Shown here: positions 17,190 to 26,477 of the stretch, in pieces
Layout of the letters: every line of letters starts with the position of its first letter
Numbering within the stretch: the first letter of the stretch is position 1
Assembly (NCBI RefSeq): GCF_002571225.1
Contig: NZ_NVEC01000099.1
Location: 1-38,072, forward strand
From: Bacillus sp. AFS059628
Lineage (GTDB): Bacteria > Bacillota > Bacilli > Bacillales > Bacillaceae_G
Length of the DNA stretch: 38,072 nt
Direction: 5' to 3'
Position numbers and translations under genes: made by a program
The notes under the pieces: model-generated
The model's input: the letters and a program-made list of their open reading frames with translations, nothing else
What the model was told of the DNA's origin: nothing
Database searches by the model: none

Positions 17190-18329
17190 CTACTTCGTTA
17201 ACATACGAGAAATTACGAGCCTTTGAATCTCTTGTGTTCCTTCATATATCTGTGTAATCTTTGCATCTCGCATATAACGCTCTACTGGATAATCTTTCGT
17301 ATAACCGTAACCACCAAATACTTGTACCGCTTCAGTCGTCACCTTCATCGCTGCATCGCCTGCAAATACTTTTGACATCGCTGACTCTTTCCCATACGGA
17401 AGCCCTTCCGATTCCAGCCAAGCCGCCTGGTATGTTAGAAGGCGCGCCGCCTCCACATCCGTTGCCATATCTGCTAGTTTAAAGCCAATCCCTTGCTGCG
17501 CCGCAATCGGCTTCCCAAACTGATGACGCTCTCTTGCATATTCTACGGAAGCATCTAAAGCCCCTTGTGCAATACCAACCGCTTGCGCCGCAATACCATT
17601 ACGGCCACCATCTAATGTTTGCATCGCTATCTTAAACCCTTGTCCTTCTTCCCCTAGTAAATTCTCTACAGGGATGCGGCAATCTTCGAACATAATTTCA
17701 GTTGTTGGTGAAGAGCGAATCCCTAACTTACTCTCCTTCTTCCCAACTGAGAATCCTGGTGTATCACTTTCCACTATAAATGCACTCGTGCCACGCTGCT
17801 TCGATTCAGGATCAGTTAACGCAAAGACAACATAAATATCAGCAATACCACCATTAGTGATAAATATTTTTGATCCATTTAATACATAATGGTCTCCATC
17901 TCTTTTAGCAATCGTCTTCATTCCACCAGCATCCGAACCAGATCCCGGCTCCGTTAAGCCGTACGCACCAATTTTCTTCCCTTCAGCCATCGGTCGTAAA
18001 AATGTTTGCTTTTGCTCTTCTGTTCCAAATTTAAAAATTGGCCAACCAGCAAGCGAAGTATGTGCAGACAATGTTACACCTGTAGAAGCACATACGCGCG
18101 ATAATTCTTCAATAGCAATTACATACGCTAAGTAATCGCTTCCAATTCCGCCGTATTCTTCAGGCCACGGAATACCAGTTAAACCAAGCTCGGCCATTTG
18201 ATCAAATATTGCACGATCAAATCTCTCTTCTTCATCACGCTCAGCTGCCGTCGGTGCTACTTCGTTCTTAGCAAAGTCTCGAACCATTTTTCTTATCATT
18301 TCATGTTCTTCTGATAGTTTAAAATGCAT
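17190..18329 (-). CDS. acdA: Acyl-CoA dehydrogenase (AcdA paralogue 1)
   Basis: FAD enzyme that makes trans-2-enoyl-CoA from a fatty or short-chain acyl-CoA and hands electrons to ETF. The 379-aa protein shows [18 protein letters not shown] (about 122-139, flavin/substrate loop), [34 protein letters not shown] and the catalytic Glu in [10 protein letters not shown] (E363). The ATG has GGGGGAG upstream. It follows a close paralogue by 21 nt. Position and sequence match B. subtilis AcdA next to rpoE. Chain-length preference cannot be read from sequence. Confidence 0.93.
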   Translation of the reverse strand: MHFKLSEEHEMIRKMVRDFAKNEVAPTAAERDEEERFDRAIFDQMAELGLTGIPWPEEYGGIGSDYLAYVIAIEELSRVCASTGVTLSAHTSLAGWPIFKFGTEEQKQTFLRPMAEGKKIGAYGLTEPGSGSDAGGMKTIAKRDGDHYVLNGSKIFITNGGIADIYVVFALTDPESKQRGTSAFIVESDTPGFSVGKKESKLGIRSSPTTEIMFEDCRIPVENLLGEEGQGFKIAMQTLDGGRNGIAAQAVGIAQGALDASVEYARERHQFGKPIAAQQGIGFKLADMATDVEAARLLTYQAAWLESEGLPYGKESAMSKVFAGDAAMKVTTEAVQVFGGYGYTKDYPVERYMRDAKITQIYEGTQEIQRLVISRMLTK

Positions 18330-18350
18330 GCCCGTCTCCCCCTTGTGCTT

Positions 18351-19481
18351 TTATAAAGCTCGGCTAATAACAAGTTTCTGTATTTCGCTCGTTCCTTCAT
18401 ATATTTGCGTGATTTTCGCATCACGGAAAAATCTTTCTACTGGATAGTCCTTCGTATAACCGTATCCCCCAAATACTTGCACCGCTTCAATCGCAACTTC
18501 AACAGCTGTTTTAGAAGCGAATAATTTCGCAATAGATGCTTCTTTACCGCATGGTAGTCCTTGTGCCCTTAATGATGCCGCCCTATATACGAGTAATCGC
18601 GCCGCTTCTACACTAGTAGCCATATCGGCAAGTTTGAAGCCAATCCCTTGCTGCGCCGCAATTGGCTTTCCGAATTGCTCACGTTCTTTCGCATAATCAA
18701 TTGCACATGCAAGCGCCGCTTCAGCAATTCCTAGTGCTTGCGCTCCAATTCCAATTCGTCCAACATCTAAATTCGCCATCGCTACCTTAAATCCTTGTCC
18801 TTCTTCACCAAGTAAATTCTCAGTCGGCACTTTCATATCCTCGAACGTAAGTTGTACCGTGCGAGAACCGAGAAGTCCCATTTTATGCTCATCTTTGCCA
18901 ATAATTAAGCCTGGTGTATCTTTCTCTACTATAAATGCAGAAATCCCACTTTTTCCTGCCTCTGGATTTGTAGAAGCGAATACAATGTATGTACTTGCTT
19001 CACCGCCATTTGTAATAAATACTTTCGATCCATTAATAATGTAGTGATCGTCTTTCTTTACAGCTCTTGATTTCAAACTCCCTGCATCTGATCCTGCATT
19101 GGGTTCTGTTAATGCAAATGCGCCTAAATATTCACCAGTCGCAAGTTTAGAAACATACTTTTCTTTCTGTTCTTCTGTTCCAAAATATAAAATTGGGTTC
19201 ATCCCAACTGACGTATGTACAGCTAAAATTACACCAACTGTTGCGCTTACCTTGGAAATTTCTTCAATCGCTAAAATGTAAGAGATAAAATCCATTTCTG
19301 AACCGCCGTATTTTGCAGGCGCTGGAATTCCCATTAATCCAAGCTCACCCATCTTCTGCAAAATCTCTTTTGGGAACACCCCTTGTTCCATACTAGGAAC
19401 AAAGGGAGCTATTTCCTTCTGCGCAAAATCTCGAACCATTTTCCTCATCATCTGTTGCTCTTCATTAAAACGAAAGTTCAT
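18351..19481 (-). CDS. Acyl-CoA dehydrogenase (paralogue 2)
   Basis: A second acyl-CoA dehydrogenase of 376 aa, clearly homologous to its downstream neighbour over its full length. The C-terminal 60 residues are nearly the same, including [16 protein letters not shown] and the catalytic Glu in IYEGTSEIQK (E362). The middle differs (ALTEPNAGSDAGSLKSRAVK). I start at the ATG at 19481, where GGAGGCGGAG sits just upstream. An ATG five codons earlier falls inside that ribosome-binding site. The pair probably arose by duplication and may differ in acyl-chain range. Confidence 0.92.
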   Translation of the reverse strand: MNFRFNEEQQMMRKMVRDFAQKEIAPFVPSMEQGVFPKEILQKMGELGLMGIPAPAKYGGSEMDFISYILAIEEISKVSATVGVILAVHTSVGMNPILYFGTEEQKEKYVSKLATGEYLGAFALTEPNAGSDAGSLKSRAVKKDDHYIINGSKVFITNGGEASTYIVFASTNPEAGKSGISAFIVEKDTPGLIIGKDEHKMGLLGSRTVQLTFEDMKVPTENLLGEEGQGFKVAMANLDVGRIGIGAQALGIAEAALACAIDYAKEREQFGKPIAAQQGIGFKLADMATSVEAARLLVYRAASLRAQGLPCGKEASIAKLFASKTAVEVAIEAVQVFGGYGYTKDYPVERFFRDAKITQIYEGTSEIQKLVISRAL

Positions 19482-19553
19482 ATACTCCGCCTCCATTTGC
19501 TATATATCCTTCTAACAATTTGGTAAGACCACTGTTTTGTAACAAAGGGGAAT

Positions 19554-20405
19554 TTATTCGTAAACGTAGAAACCACGACCTGTTTTACGTCCTAACCATC
19601 CTGCATTTACGTACTTGCGTAGCAATGGACATGGACGATATTTACTATCACCTAAGCCTTCATGCAACACTTCCATAATGTATAAACATGTATCTAAACC
19701 GATAAAATCAGCGAGCGTTAAAGGGCCCATCGGGTGATTCATACCGAGTTTCATTACTTCATCAATCGCTTCTTTCGTCGCTACACCTTCATATAACGTG
19801 TAAATTGCTTCGTTAATCATCGGTAATAAAATGCGGTTCGATACAAACCCCGGGAAATCATTTACTTCAACTGGTACTTTCCCAATTTTCTTCGTAATAT
19901 CTTCAATCGTTTCATATACTGCATCATCTGTAGCCAATCCACGAATAATTTCAACAAGCTTCATAACCGGAACGGGGTTCATAAAATGCATACCGATTAC
20001 CTTTTCCGGGCGCTTCGTTACCGCTGCAATTTCGGTAATTGGCAGAGATGACGTATTCGTCGCTAAAATTGCGTGTTCTGGAGCGATTTCATCTAGATTC
20101 GCAAAGATTTTCTTTTTAATATCCATTTTCTCAACAGCTGCTTCAATAATAAGGTCTGCTTCCTTCACACAATCTAAATCAAGCGTTACTGTAAGACGGT
20201 TTAATGTCGCTTCCTTTTCTTCTTCCTTCATGCGCCCCTTTTCTACTTGGCGTGCTAAGTTTTTCGTAATGATAGCCAACCCTCTATCTAATTGCTCCTG
20301 TTTTAAATCTTGTACCTTCACATCGTATCCTGCCATTGCACATACTTGTGCAATTCCTGATCCCATTTGTCCTGCACCAATTACAACTATTTTTTGTACA
20401 CTCAT
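19554..20405 (-). CDS. hbd: 3-hydroxybutyryl-CoA / 3-hydroxyacyl-CoA dehydrogenase
   Basis: NAD(P)-dependent oxidation of 3-hydroxyacyl-CoA to 3-ketoacyl-CoA. The 283-aa protein has the Rossmann loop [14 protein letters not shown] (about 9-22), the active-site His in [15 protein letters not shown] (about 138-152), and the C-terminal domain with [14 protein letters not shown] and [17 protein letters not shown]. It is homologous to MmgB and clostridial Hbd. The ATG follows GGGGGAAG. It lies between the thiolase and dehydrogenase genes in one orientation, consistent with a short-chain beta-oxidation operon. Confidence 0.93.
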   Translation of the reverse strand: MSVQKIVVIGAGQMGSGIAQVCAMAGYDVKVQDLKQEQLDRGLAIITKNLARQVEKGRMKEEEKEATLNRLTVTLDLDCVKEADLIIEAAVEKMDIKKKIFANLDEIAPEHAILATNTSSLPITEIAAVTKRPEKVIGMHFMNPVPVMKLVEIIRGLATDDAVYETIEDITKKIGKVPVEVNDFPGFVSNRILLPMINEAIYTLYEGVATKEAIDEVMKLGMNHPMGPLTLADFIGLDTCLYIMEVLHEGLGDSKYRPCPLLRKYVNAGWLGRKTGRGFYVYE

Positions 20406-20461
20406 TTCTTCTTCCCCCTTAATATAATTCTGTAATAAATGAATCGTTTTCTCGCCGTAAA

Positions 20462-21643
20462 TTAATGAACCTCAATCATCACTGCATCGCCTTGACCGCC
20501 ACCACTACAAATCGAAGCAATTCCAATTCCGCCGCCGCGTTGCTTAAGTGCATGGATTAATGTAACGATAATGCGCGCTCCACTTGCTCCAATTGGGTGT
20601 CCCATCGCTACTGCGCCGCCGTTTACATTCAATTTTTCTGGGTCAATTCCCGCAATCTCTGTACTTGCAATTGCTACCGCTGCAAATGCTTCATTAATCT
20701 CAAATAAATCGATGTCTTCAATTTTCTTTCCTGTTTTTTCTAACAATGCGTTAATTGCATACCCTGGCGTTCTCGGGAAATCTTTAGATTCCACTGCAAT
20801 TGCTGTATGCGCCAAAATTGTCGCTAATGGCTTTCTTCCTTCTTGTTTCGCTCTGTCTTCGCTCATTAATACAAGTGCAGCACCACCATCGTTTAGGCCT
20901 GGCGCATTACCAGCTGTCACCGTCGCTGTTTTATCAAATACAGGTTTTAATTTCGCTAACTTTTCAATCGTTGTATTCGCGCGCGGTGCTTCATCCTTTG
21001 CAACGACAATCGGATCACCTTTTCTTTGCGGAATCGTTACTGGCACGATTTCCTCTTCGAAACGTCCTTCTTTATGCGCTGACACTGCACGTTGATGGCT
21101 ACGATATGCCCATTCATCTTGTGCTTCGCGAGAGATTCCATCTTCTTTCGCAACTTCTCCGCCATAAACACCCATGTGTATACCTGAAAATGCGCATGTT
21201 AAACCGTCAGCAACATTTAAATCGATAACCTCGCTGTTGCCCATTCTGTATCCCCATCTTGCTCCGCGTAAAATGTAAGGACTGTTACTCATCGACTCCA
21301 TACCGCCAGCTACAATCAATGATTGATCGCCAGTACGAATAATTTGATCCGCTAACGTAACCGCACGCAGTCCTGATGCACAAACTTTATTCACTGTTTC
21401 CGTCTGCACTTCCCAAGGGATTCCAGCAGCCCTCGCAGCTTGGCGCGATGGAATTTGTCCCTGTCCGCCTTGAATAACCGTGCCAAATATAACTTCCTCA
21501 ACATCACTAGCAGAAACGTTCGCTCTTTCAAGCGCTGCTTTAATTGCAATTCCTCCAAGCTCTGTTGCTTTTACATCTTTTAAAGATCCTCCAAATTTCC
21601 CAACCGGTGTTCTTGCAGCACTTAAAATAACTGTTTTACTCAT
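20462..21643 (-). CDS. Acetyl-CoA acetyltransferase (thiolase)
   Basis: Reversible thiolytic cleavage of 3-ketoacyl-CoA to acetyl-CoA and a shortened acyl-CoA. The 393-aa protein has the nucleophilic Cys in [12 protein letters not shown] (C88), the substrate loop [11 protein letters not shown], and the C-terminal [17 protein letters not shown] and CSGGGQGDA motifs with the catalytic His and second Cys. I start at the ATG at 21643, preceded by GGGGGAAAG. The ATG five codons earlier overlaps that site. It resembles MmgA/AtoB. Two palindromes lie in the gap between it and fadF. Confidence 0.93.
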   Translation of the reverse strand: MSKTVILSAARTPVGKFGGSLKDVKATELGGIAIKAALERANVSASDVEEVIFGTVIQGGQGQIPSRQAARAAGIPWEVQTETVNKVCASGLRAVTLADQIIRTGDQSLIVAGGMESMSNSPYILRGARWGYRMGNSEVIDLNVADGLTCAFSGIHMGVYGGEVAKEDGISREAQDEWAYRSHQRAVSAHKEGRFEEEIVPVTIPQRKGDPIVVAKDEAPRANTTIEKLAKLKPVFDKTATVTAGNAPGLNDGGAALVLMSEDRAKQEGRKPLATILAHTAIAVESKDFPRTPGYAINALLEKTGKKIEDIDLFEINEAFAAVAIASTEIAGIDPEKLNVNGGAVAMGHPIGASGARIIVTLIHALKQRGGGIGIASICSGGGQGDAVMIEVH

Positions 21644-21671
21644 GTTTCTTTCCCCCATTTCTTTTTTAGAA

Positions 21672-21687
21672 CCGAGCGCTCGCTCGG
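21672..21687. promoter_or_regulatory. GC-rich palindrome upstream of the thiolase gene
   Basis: CCGAGCGCTCGCTCGG, a near-perfect inverted repeat with TetR-operator character, lies 29 nt before the thiolase start codon in an otherwise AT-rich context. It could be a site for the cluster's TetR regulator. Confidence 0.5.
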
Positions 21688-21703
21688 CATTGTTACGCTG
21701 AGA

Positions 21704-21726
21704 AGAGGTGCAATGATTGCACCTCT
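21704..21726. repeat. Perfect 23-bp palindrome between fadF and the thiolase gene
   Basis: AGAGGTGCAAT, a single central base, then ATTGCACCTCT. As RNA it is a strong hairpin but lacks a T run on the minus strand, so it may be an operator, a processing site or a weak attenuator. Confidence 0.55.
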
Positions 21727-21753
21727 CTCTAAAGTTGTATTCATGCTTGCAGA

Positions 21754-23865
21754 TTACATTGCTTCTTTCTTCTGGCCGATAACAGAGCGTTCTAAAATCT
21801 CTGTTACATCAAGCGTTTGAACATTTTCTTCTACTTCTTTCGCTTTCGTCCCATCACTAATCATCGTTAAGCAATATGGACAACCTGTACCGATAATAGA
21901 TGGTTGCACAGCTAATGCTTGTTCTGTACGAGCAACGTTAATACGTGAACCAGCTGTCTCTTCCATCCACATTAAGCCACCACCTGCTCCACAGCACATT
22001 CCCGTTTCGCGGTTACGTGCCATTTCTACAAGGTTCACACCAGGAATCGCTTTCAAAATATCACGTGGCGCTTCGTATACTTCGTTGTATCTTCCTAAAT
22101 AACAGGAATCATGGTACGTAACTGTTTCCTCAATAGCGTGAACAGGTTTTAAGCGTCCTTCTTTCACCCACTGAGCTAACAGTTCTGTATGATGATAGAC
22201 TTCTGCTTGCAAGCCAAAGTCCGGATACTCATTTTTAAATGTGTTATAAGCATGAGGGTCAATCGTAACGATTTTCTTCACTCCTGCTTTTTCAAATTCT
22301 TCGATATTCTTTGTCGCCATCTCTTGGAAAACAAATTCATTTCCAAGTCGGCGCGGTGTATCTCCAGAGTTCTTCTCTTTATTACCAAGTATCGCAAATG
22401 AAATGCCTGCTTCGTTCATCAACTTCGCAAACGATATCGCAATCTTCTGACTACGATTATCATATGATCCCATTGAACCAACCCAGAATAAATATTCGAA
22501 CTCCTCGCCAGCTTTCGATTTTTCTTTCACAGTTGGAACTGTTACTTCATCATCACCTTGGCGCCATGTTTCACGCTCTTTACGGTTCAGACCCCACGGA
22601 TTCCCTTGACGCTCGATGTTTGTCATCGCACGCTGCGCTTCCGCATCCATCTTTCCTTCTGTTAAAACGAGATAGCGGCGTAAATCAATAATTTTATCAA
22701 CATGCTCATTCATAACCGGACACTGATCTTCACAGTTACGACACGTTGTACAAGCCCAAATCTCTTCTTCTGTAATAACATCTCCGATTAAACTCGGATC
22801 GTAAGCGAGTGTTGCAGCTGCAGATTCTTGTTGTCCTTTCCCAGCTGCCATCATCGCTAACTGATTTCCTTGTGTATTATTAAAAGCAACTACTGGAACC
22901 CACGGTGCTTTTGATGTCACTGCAGCTCCTTTATCAGTCAAATGATCGCGAAGTTTTAAAATTAAATCCATCGGCGATAACATTTTACCTGTTCCTGTTG
23001 CCGGACACATATTTGTACAACGACCACACTCTACGCAAGCGTATAAATCAATAAGCTGATTTTGTCTAAAGTCTTCGATTTTACCAACACCAAACGTTTC
23101 TTGTGTTTCATCTTCAAAGTCAATCTTTTCAAGTTTCCCTGGGTTTGAAAGGCGACCGAAGAAAACGTTGGCTGGTCCTGCAATTAGATGCGCGTGTTTT
23201 GATTGTGGAACATAAACTAAAAACGTTAACAAAATTAGTAAATGCACCCACCAAGAGAAATAGAACACAGAAATGGCTACGGTTTCATTTATCCCCGAGA
23301 AAACGTAAGCGATTGCAGAAGCGATTGGTTCACTCCATGAAAGCTCCTCGCCGTGCCATATAATTCCCATTCCATTACCGAGTAGGACAGAAATCATTAA
23401 GCCACCAATAAAGATAAGAACAAGGCCTGATTTGAAATTACGTTTTAAACGAACTAGCTTCTCAACATAACGTCGATGAAAAGCCCAAAAGACTGCAATT
23501 AAAATAACAAGTGTGACAATTTCCTGGAAGAATGTAAATGCAGGGTATAGTGGTCCAAGTGGAAGATGTGATCCTGGTGCGAGTCCTTTCCAAACGAAGT
23601 CAATTGCTCCAAATTGGACAAGAATAAATCCGTAAAAGAACATAACGTGAATAATGCCGCTCTTTTTATCTTTCAGCAGCTTTTTCTGACCGAAAACATT
23701 GACCTTAAGGAGATCCCAACGCTCTTTAAAACGACGGTCAAATTCAATCTTTTTTCCTAACTGTATGTAGGCCATCCTCGTTCGTATAAGATACACAAAC
23801 AAATATCCCGCATAAGCAATAACAGCAATGGCAGCCAGCCAATTCATGATCAGTAAGCTATTCAT
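21754..23865 (-). CDS. fadF: FadF-type membrane Fe-S oxidoreductase (ETF:quinone electron transfer)
   Basis: This 703-aa protein passes electrons from acyl-CoA dehydrogenases via ETF into the membrane quinone pool (family role, partly inferred). The N-terminal third is membrane-embedded, with about six helices (residues 5-28, 70-92, 108-130, 143-167, 181-200 and 206-220). Two [4Fe-4S] motifs follow, [12 protein letters not shown] (from C277) and [12 protein letters not shown] (from C372). Two CCG-type domains come next, with [20 protein letters not shown] and [12 protein letters not shown] in the C-terminal part, as in heterodisulfide reductase subunits. Length and locus match B. subtilis FadF. 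It heads the cluster and has a regulated promoter. Confidence 0.92.
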   Translation of the reverse strand: MNSLLIMNWLAAIAVIAYAGYLFVYLIRTRMAYIQLGKKIEFDRRFKERWDLLKVNVFGQKKLLKDKKSGIIHVMFFYGFILVQFGAIDFVWKGLAPGSHLPLGPLYPAFTFFQEIVTLVILIAVFWAFHRRYVEKLVRLKRNFKSGLVLIFIGGLMISVLLGNGMGIIWHGEELSWSEPIASAIAYVFSGINETVAISVFYFSWWVHLLILLTFLVYVPQSKHAHLIAGPANVFFGRLSNPGKLEKIDFEDETQETFGVGKIEDFRQNQLIDLYACVECGRCTNMCPATGTGKMLSPMDLILKLRDHLTDKGAAVTSKAPWVPVVAFNNTQGNQLAMMAAGKGQQESAAATLAYDPSLIGDVITEEEIWACTTCRNCEDQCPVMNEHVDKIIDLRRYLVLTEGKMDAEAQRAMTNIERQGNPWGLNRKERETWRQGDDEVTVPTVKEKSKAGEEFEYLFWVGSMGSYDNRSQKIAISFAKLMNEAGISFAILGNKEKNSGDTPRRLGNEFVFQEMATKNIEEFEKAGVKKIVTIDPHAYNTFKNEYPDFGLQAEVYHHTELLAQWVKEGRLKPVHAIEETVTYHDSCYLGRYNEVYEAPRDILKAIPGVNLVEMARNRETGMCCGAGGGLMWMEETAGSRINVARTEQALAVQPSIIGTGCPYCLTMISDGTKAKEVEENVQTLDVTEILERSVIGQKKEAM

Positions 23866-23953
23866 TTTTATGCTACCCCTCTCTTTGTAAGCCCTCTTTC
23901 TTTTTTAGAATCTTCAAAAACATATAATTTTCTGAATTTTATCCCCTACCTTC

Positions 23954-23981
23954 ATTATATAATGAGTGAGCATTCAGTCAA
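23954..23981 (-). promoter_or_regulatory. fadF promoter with embedded FadR-like operator
   Basis: On the minus strand TTGACT (23976-23981), a 16-nt spacer and TATAAT (23954-23959). The spacer and -35 overlap the imperfect palindrome TGAGTGAGCATTCAGTCA (23963-23980). This fits the TGAATGA-N4-TCATTCA pattern I recall for B. subtilis FadR sites, with the same outer TGA/TCA and inner TGA/TCA blocks. A repressor bound there would block polymerase directly. Confidence 0.7.
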
Positions 23982-24054
23982 CAGTTTTTTGTTATACAAC
24001 AACATATTTTTTAATAAAGCTGTTTATTTCGGTGAAACTATAAAGTGAAACTTT

Positions 24055-24087
24055 AATCAGTAGGGAGCTGTTTATTCCCTACTGATT
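24055..24087. repeat. 12-bp hairpin in the fadF/cls divergent region
   Basis: AATCAGTAGGGA / TCCCTACTGATT with a 9-nt loop. There is no T run on either strand. It lies about 85 nt before the cls start and about 190 nt before fadF. The rest of the 307-nt gap (23866-24172) shows the fadF promoter and no clear cls promoter. Confidence 0.5.
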
Positions 24088-24172
24088 ATTAGCCACCAAA
24101 TAATCGGATACATTGAAAGTTTAATTTATAAAAAACTGATGGTGAAAAGACCGTGAAGGAGGGAATTTACTC

Positions 24173-25366
24173 ATGTTCTTCTTATCTCTCTTATTAATAG
24201 GCATCGCTCTCTGGATTGTAATCGATCTTTCTTATGGAAGAATTGTTCATTTAAAGCGTGTACGTTGTCGTTCTTTCCCTTTACGTCAAAGTGATTTTCA
24301 CCTTTATACATACGGAAAAGATTTGTATGACGCCCTATTTACTGATATAAAACAGGCGAAGCACCATGTGCACGTTTTGTTCTTCATTGTCAAAAACGAT
24401 AAAATCAGCCGTGAATTTTTAAAGTTACTTATCGATAAAGCAAAGGAAGGGATTGAAGTAAGACTTTTACTCGATCGATTAGGAAGCCACCATTTATCAA
24501 ACGAGGCAATTCGTTCCTTGCAAAAACATGGGGTCTCTTTTTCATTTTGTCATAAAGTAAGGTTTCCTTTTCTTTTCTTTTCTGCAAATCAAAGAAACCA
24601 TAGAAAAATTACAGTTATTGACGGAAAAATTGGTTATATTGGTGGGTTTAATATTGGAGAAGAATATTTAGGGCATAATCAAAAATTAGGATTATGGCGC
24701 GATTATCATTTACGCCTTACAGGGGAAGGAATACAAGATTTACAAAAGCAATTTTTACATGATTGGCTCGACGATACGAACCAAAATTTATTAGATTCAC
24801 CTCTTTATTTTCCTAAGCAACAACCAGGAATCATTCTGCATCGTTTTATCCCTACCGATGGTGCCTACTTGCAAAATACATTTTTATATTTAATTGAAAG
24901 TGCGGAAAAAGAACTCTTTATCGGTACACCATATTTCATTCCTGGGAAGAAAATTATGAATGCATTATTAAAAGCGCGACAACGTGGGGTTCAAATCACG
25001 GTTCTCGTTCCAGAAAAAGCGGATCACGCCCTTGTTCGCGAAGCAAAATTCCCATATTGCCGAAAGTTAATACAAGCTGGGTGTAATATTTACGCCTTTC
25101 AACAAGGTTTTTTTCACGCTAAAGTTATTATAGTCGATGATTATATTTGTGATATTGGAACTGCAAACTTTGATATGAGAAGTTTATATATTAACCATGA
25201 AATCAACTGCCTTTTATATGATGAACATTTTATACAAACAGTAAAAAACAAATTCCATGAAGATCTAGAAAATGCGTCATTACTTTCCTTTAAAGATGTT
25301 AGCCCGCATTCTCTTATTGATAGGGGAAAAGAATGGGTAGGAACGATACTTGCTTTCTTTCTATAG
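24173..25366 (+). CDS. Cardiolipin synthase-like phospholipase D family protein (YwjE type)
   Basis: Probably condenses phosphatidylglycerol to cardiolipin at the membrane. The 397-aa protein has one N-terminal hydrophobic anchor (about 1-20) and two phospholipase D HKD motifs: [18 protein letters not shown] (about 143-160) and [20 protein letters not shown] (about 323-342), each with H-x-K-x4-D intact. Only one N-terminal helix is present, as in YwjE rather than the two-helix ClsA. The ATG has GAAGGAGG upstream. It lies immediately before uvsE, as in B. subtilis ywjE-ywjD, with a 32-nt gap, so the two are likely co-transcribed. Confidence 0.88.
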   Translation: MFFLSLLLIGIALWIVIDLSYGRIVHLKRVRCRSFPLRQSDFHLYTYGKDLYDALFTDIKQAKHHVHVLFFIVKNDKISREFLKLLIDKAKEGIEVRLLLDRLGSHHLSNEAIRSLQKHGVSFSFCHKVRFPFLFFSANQRNHRKITVIDGKIGYIGGFNIGEEYLGHNQKLGLWRDYHLRLTGEGIQDLQKQFLHDWLDDTNQNLLDSPLYFPKQQPGIILHRFIPTDGAYLQNTFLYLIESAEKELFIGTPYFIPGKKIMNALLKARQRGVQITVLVPEKADHALVREAKFPYCRKLIQAGCNIYAFQQGFFHAKVIIVDDYICDIGTANFDMRSLYINHEINCLLYDEHFIQTVKNKFHEDLENASLLSFKDVSPHSLIDRGKEWVGTILAFFL

Positions 25367-25398
25367 GAAGGATAATAAGTAAAGGAGATGTATTCATT

Positions 25399-26352
25399 AT
25401 GATTATGCGTTTCGGATATGTCTCACATGCAATGGCACTCTGGGACTGTTCTCCGGCTAAAACGATGACATTTACAAGCTTTCAAAAGCTTAGTAAACAA
25501 GAACGAGAAGATAAATTATACGATGTTACGCGGCAGAATCTTGAGCATACAATACGTATTCTTCATTACAATATAGCGCATGAAATTCCATTATATCGCT
25601 TATCTTCTTCCATCGTCCCACTTGCAACACATCCCGAAGTCGAGTTTGATTACATCGGGTTGTTCACACCGCTTTGGCGTAAAATTGGGGCCTTAATTAA
25701 AGAACACAATTTGCGAGTAAGTTTTCATCCAAATCAATTTACGCTATTTACAAGCGATAAGCCACATATTACAACTAACGCTATTACAGATATGACTTAT
25801 CATTATAAAGTATTAGATGCAATAGGGATTGCAGATTCTTCTTATATTAACATCCATGTAGGTGGTGCCTATGGAAATAAAGAAAAAGCGGTTGGACGTT
25901 TTCATGAAAACATAAAAAAGCTTCCTGCACATATAAAAAAGCAAATGACGCTTGAAAACGACGATAAAACATATACAACTGCTGAAACTTTATCTATTTG
26001 CCAAAAAGAAAAGATACCTTTCGTATTTGATTATCATCATCACATGGCCAACCTTTGCGAGGAACCGCTAGAAGATTTACTTCCTGCAATTTTTGAAACT
26101 TGGTCACATACAAATATCCTTCCTAAAGTTCACATTTCCTCCCCTAAATCAGAAAAAGAGTTTAGGGCTCACGCTGAATATATTAATTTAGAGTTTATTA
26201 AACCTTTCTTACACATTGCAAAAAAAATCAATCATGATTTCGATATTATGATTGAAAGTAAACAGAAAGATTTAGCACTATTCCAATTAATAGCTGAACT
26301 TTCTTCTATAAGAGGAATAAAAAGAACAACTGGCGCAACGTTACAATGGTAA
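25399..26352 (+). CDS. uvsE: UV damage endonuclease UvsE
   Basis: Nicks DNA 5' of UV photoproducts and starts alternative excision repair. The 317-aa TIM-barrel metalloenzyme begins [19 protein letters not shown]. Metal-ligand segments are present: [50 protein letters not shown] and [10 protein letters not shown]. The start is the ATG at 25399. AAAGGAG is 11 nt away, slightly long, but no better in-frame start exists and the N-terminus matches the family. B. subtilis YwjD/UvsE is expressed during sporulation. I see no clear sporulation promoter here. Confidence 0.94.
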   Translation: MIMRFGYVSHAMALWDCSPAKTMTFTSFQKLSKQEREDKLYDVTRQNLEHTIRILHYNIAHEIPLYRLSSSIVPLATHPEVEFDYIGLFTPLWRKIGALIKEHNLRVSFHPNQFTLFTSDKPHITTNAITDMTYHYKVLDAIGIADSSYINIHVGGAYGNKEKAVGRFHENIKKLPAHIKKQMTLENDDKTYTTAETLSICQKEKIPFVFDYHHHMANLCEEPLEDLLPAIFETWSHTNILPKVHISSPKSEKEFRAHAEYINLEFIKPFLHIAKKINHDFDIMIESKQKDLALFQLIAELSSIRGIKRTTGATLQW

Positions 26353-26375
26353 ATTGTAATGTTGCGCCTTTTTTT
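26332..26375 (+). terminator. Terminator overlapping the uvsE stop codon
   Basis: A 16-bp stem (GGCGCAACGTTACAAT / ATTGTAATGTTGCGCC, one G-U pair) with a 5-nt loop and seven T residues. The ascending arm encodes the last residues of UvsE. Confidence 0.93.
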
Positions 26376-26477
26376 CAAAAAGTAATTCTTATAGTAAAAA
26401 TGTTCCTATTTTATATGCTATTATTTAAATTAGCATTTTCCCCCTAAGATTCAACTTTATTGAAACGGAGTCATAAT

